Positions 63,374 through 64,000 of a stretch of 64,000 nt of DNA are shown piece after piece. The DNA comes from Sinomicrobium kalidii (GTDB taxonomy: Bacteria > Bacteroidota > Bacteroidia > Flavobacteriales > Flavobacteriaceae). The position numbers were made by a program, and so were the translations under genes. The notes beneath the pieces are model-generated. The model searched no databases. It was not told the DNA's origin and worked only from the letters and a program-made list of their open reading frames with translations. How positions within the stretch are numbered: the stretch's first letter is position 1; each line of letters begins with the position of its first letter. The DNA is taken from positions 372,001 through 436,000 of the forward strand of contig NZ_CP089211.1 in NCBI RefSeq assembly GCF_021183825.1, in the 5' to 3' direction.

Positions 63374-64000
63374 CTAATCATCAAACCCCGTAATGAAAAG
63401 GTCCCGCTTATTAATGTTTGTTTTAATCCCCAGCTTATACGACAAAACCCGTTCCCCGTAATCTTTGTATAACCCGGGATTGATCTCGGCACTGAAAAGA
63501 AGTTGATCGTCCTTGTTGTAAGTTTTCACATATACCGTATTGCTCTTTTTATGCAACCTGGAGTAAGCCTCAGACCGGTATCGGGTGTCGCACTTTACCC
63601 ATATCGTACCTTTTGTTAACTCGCCTTCATAAAAAGCTGACTTGTACCTGGGCTTGTTCTTTTCATATTGAACAACCTTTCCGTGCAGCAGGTTATCTAC
63701 CGTAGTGTAGGTCAACAAGGTATTACTATCCGGGTCATAAACGGTGGTGTGTTTTTTTCGGCCAGGCAAATGTTCGGTTACGGTTTTCACAGTAACATAT
63801 TTATCGCGCTCTTTAATTTCTGTTGTTCTGATTTCTTTGATAACAGCACCCTCTTCGTATACTTTTTCATTGCCAAAGCTGAACGTTTTCCGACCTTCGT
63901 AAGGCTTGTTATTCCTGTAGAGGAGCTGAGATACCTCGTTCCCTTTTTTGTCATAATAAATGGTATAGCCTTCTTTTTTACCGTATTTAAAGTTCTCTTC
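63374..64000 (-). CDS. MORN-like (YwqK-type) repeat protein, N-terminus outside window
   Basis: The frame is open to the right edge (208 residues visible). It carries several repeats of the same type as the protein at 62356 (GKKEGYTIYYDKKGNEVSQL, LLHGKVVQYEKNKPRYKSAF). It is 40 bp upstream of that gene and co-directional, so the two are probably paralogues in one transcript. The true start lies beyond position 64000; a GTG at 63790 is internal. No function is assigned. Confidence 0.68.
   Translation of the reverse strand, partial: EENFKYGKKEGYTIYYDKKGNEVSQLLYRNNKPYEGRKTFSFGNEKVYEEGAVIKEIRTTEIKERDKYVTVKTVTEHLPGRKKHTTVYDPDSNTLLTYTTVDNLLHGKVVQYEKNKPRYKSAFYEGELTKGTIWVKCDTRYRSEAYSRLHKKSNTVYVKTYNKDDQLLFSAEINPGLYKDYGERVLSYKLGIKTNINKRDLFITGFDD

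Overview
The window looks like chromosomal DNA of a Bacteroidota member, most likely a marine or soil Flavobacteriaceae relative. The reasons are: -7 promoter elements of the TAnnTTTG type in front of many genes; few recognisable Shine-Dalgarno sequences; abundant secreted peptidases and lipoproteins; sensor kinases of the Y_Y_Y and TPR/HisKA_3 types; LytTR regulators; a Bacteroidota-type outer-membrane beta-barrel remnant; and G-rich palindromic intergenic repeats. No rRNA, tRNA, transposase, integrase or CRISPR locus was recognised. The species cannot be named from the sequence alone.

Layout. 1-1.7 kb: end of a Y_Y_Y sensor kinase, overlapped tail-to-tail by a NarL-type regulator. 1.9-9.7 kb: four exported or cytoplasmic peptidases on the minus strand (dipeptidyl peptidase IV, Xaa-Pro aminopeptidase, M1 aminopeptidase, a second S9 peptidase), a peptide-scavenging set. 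9.8-14.6 kb: decayed and small genes (an internally deleted LytTR regulator, an 80-residue protein, a 35-residue membrane peptide bracketed by hairpins) around a DsbD redox pair, then a broken outer-membrane barrel gene. 14.8-18.8 kb: signalling cluster with a LytTR regulator lacking its phospho-acceptor Asp, a small acidic lipoprotein, a TPR sensor kinase and its response regulator. 18.8-20.1 kb: gene-free stretch with a degenerate 21-bp array and other repeats. 20.1-22.8 kb: small stand-alone genes separated by similar intergenic elements. 23-26 kb: MarR regulator overlapping a rifampin-phosphotransferase-like gene that one in-frame TAA splits in two. 26.3-31 kb: MscS channel, hydrolase, M48 protease and exported unknowns. 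31.2-37.2 kb: AraC/DJ-1 regulator divergent from an MFS pump, followed by SRPBCC, DUF899 and DUF2182 genes; a broken second copy of the regulator sits beside a duplicated copy of the MFS promoter. 37.2-39.1 kb: Dabb protein, arylamine N-acetyltransferase, FMN reductase. 39.4-39.9 kb: a regular 20-unit, 21-bp array with a 105-bp higher-order period. 40-50 kb: DUF1624 protein, lipoamide dehydrogenase, MATE and two MFS pumps, bestrophin, GT39. 51.5 kb: a small peptide with a double-glycine leader. 52.2-64 kb: TPR kinase/regulator pair and, upstream on the same strand, eleven exported proteins or lipoproteins of unknown role, one carrying a near-perfect 486-bp in-frame tandem duplication.

How it fits together. 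The peptidases and the thiol-redox pair serve the envelope. The MarR-rph, AraC-MFS-SRPBCC-DUF899, NAT, FMN reductase, MATE and MFS genes form a broad xenobiotic-response region, with several inverted repeats at promoters. The most unusual items are the split rph gene, the two 21-bp arrays, the regulator/promoter duplication, the GG-leader peptide and the exported-protein cluster with its fresh internal duplication.
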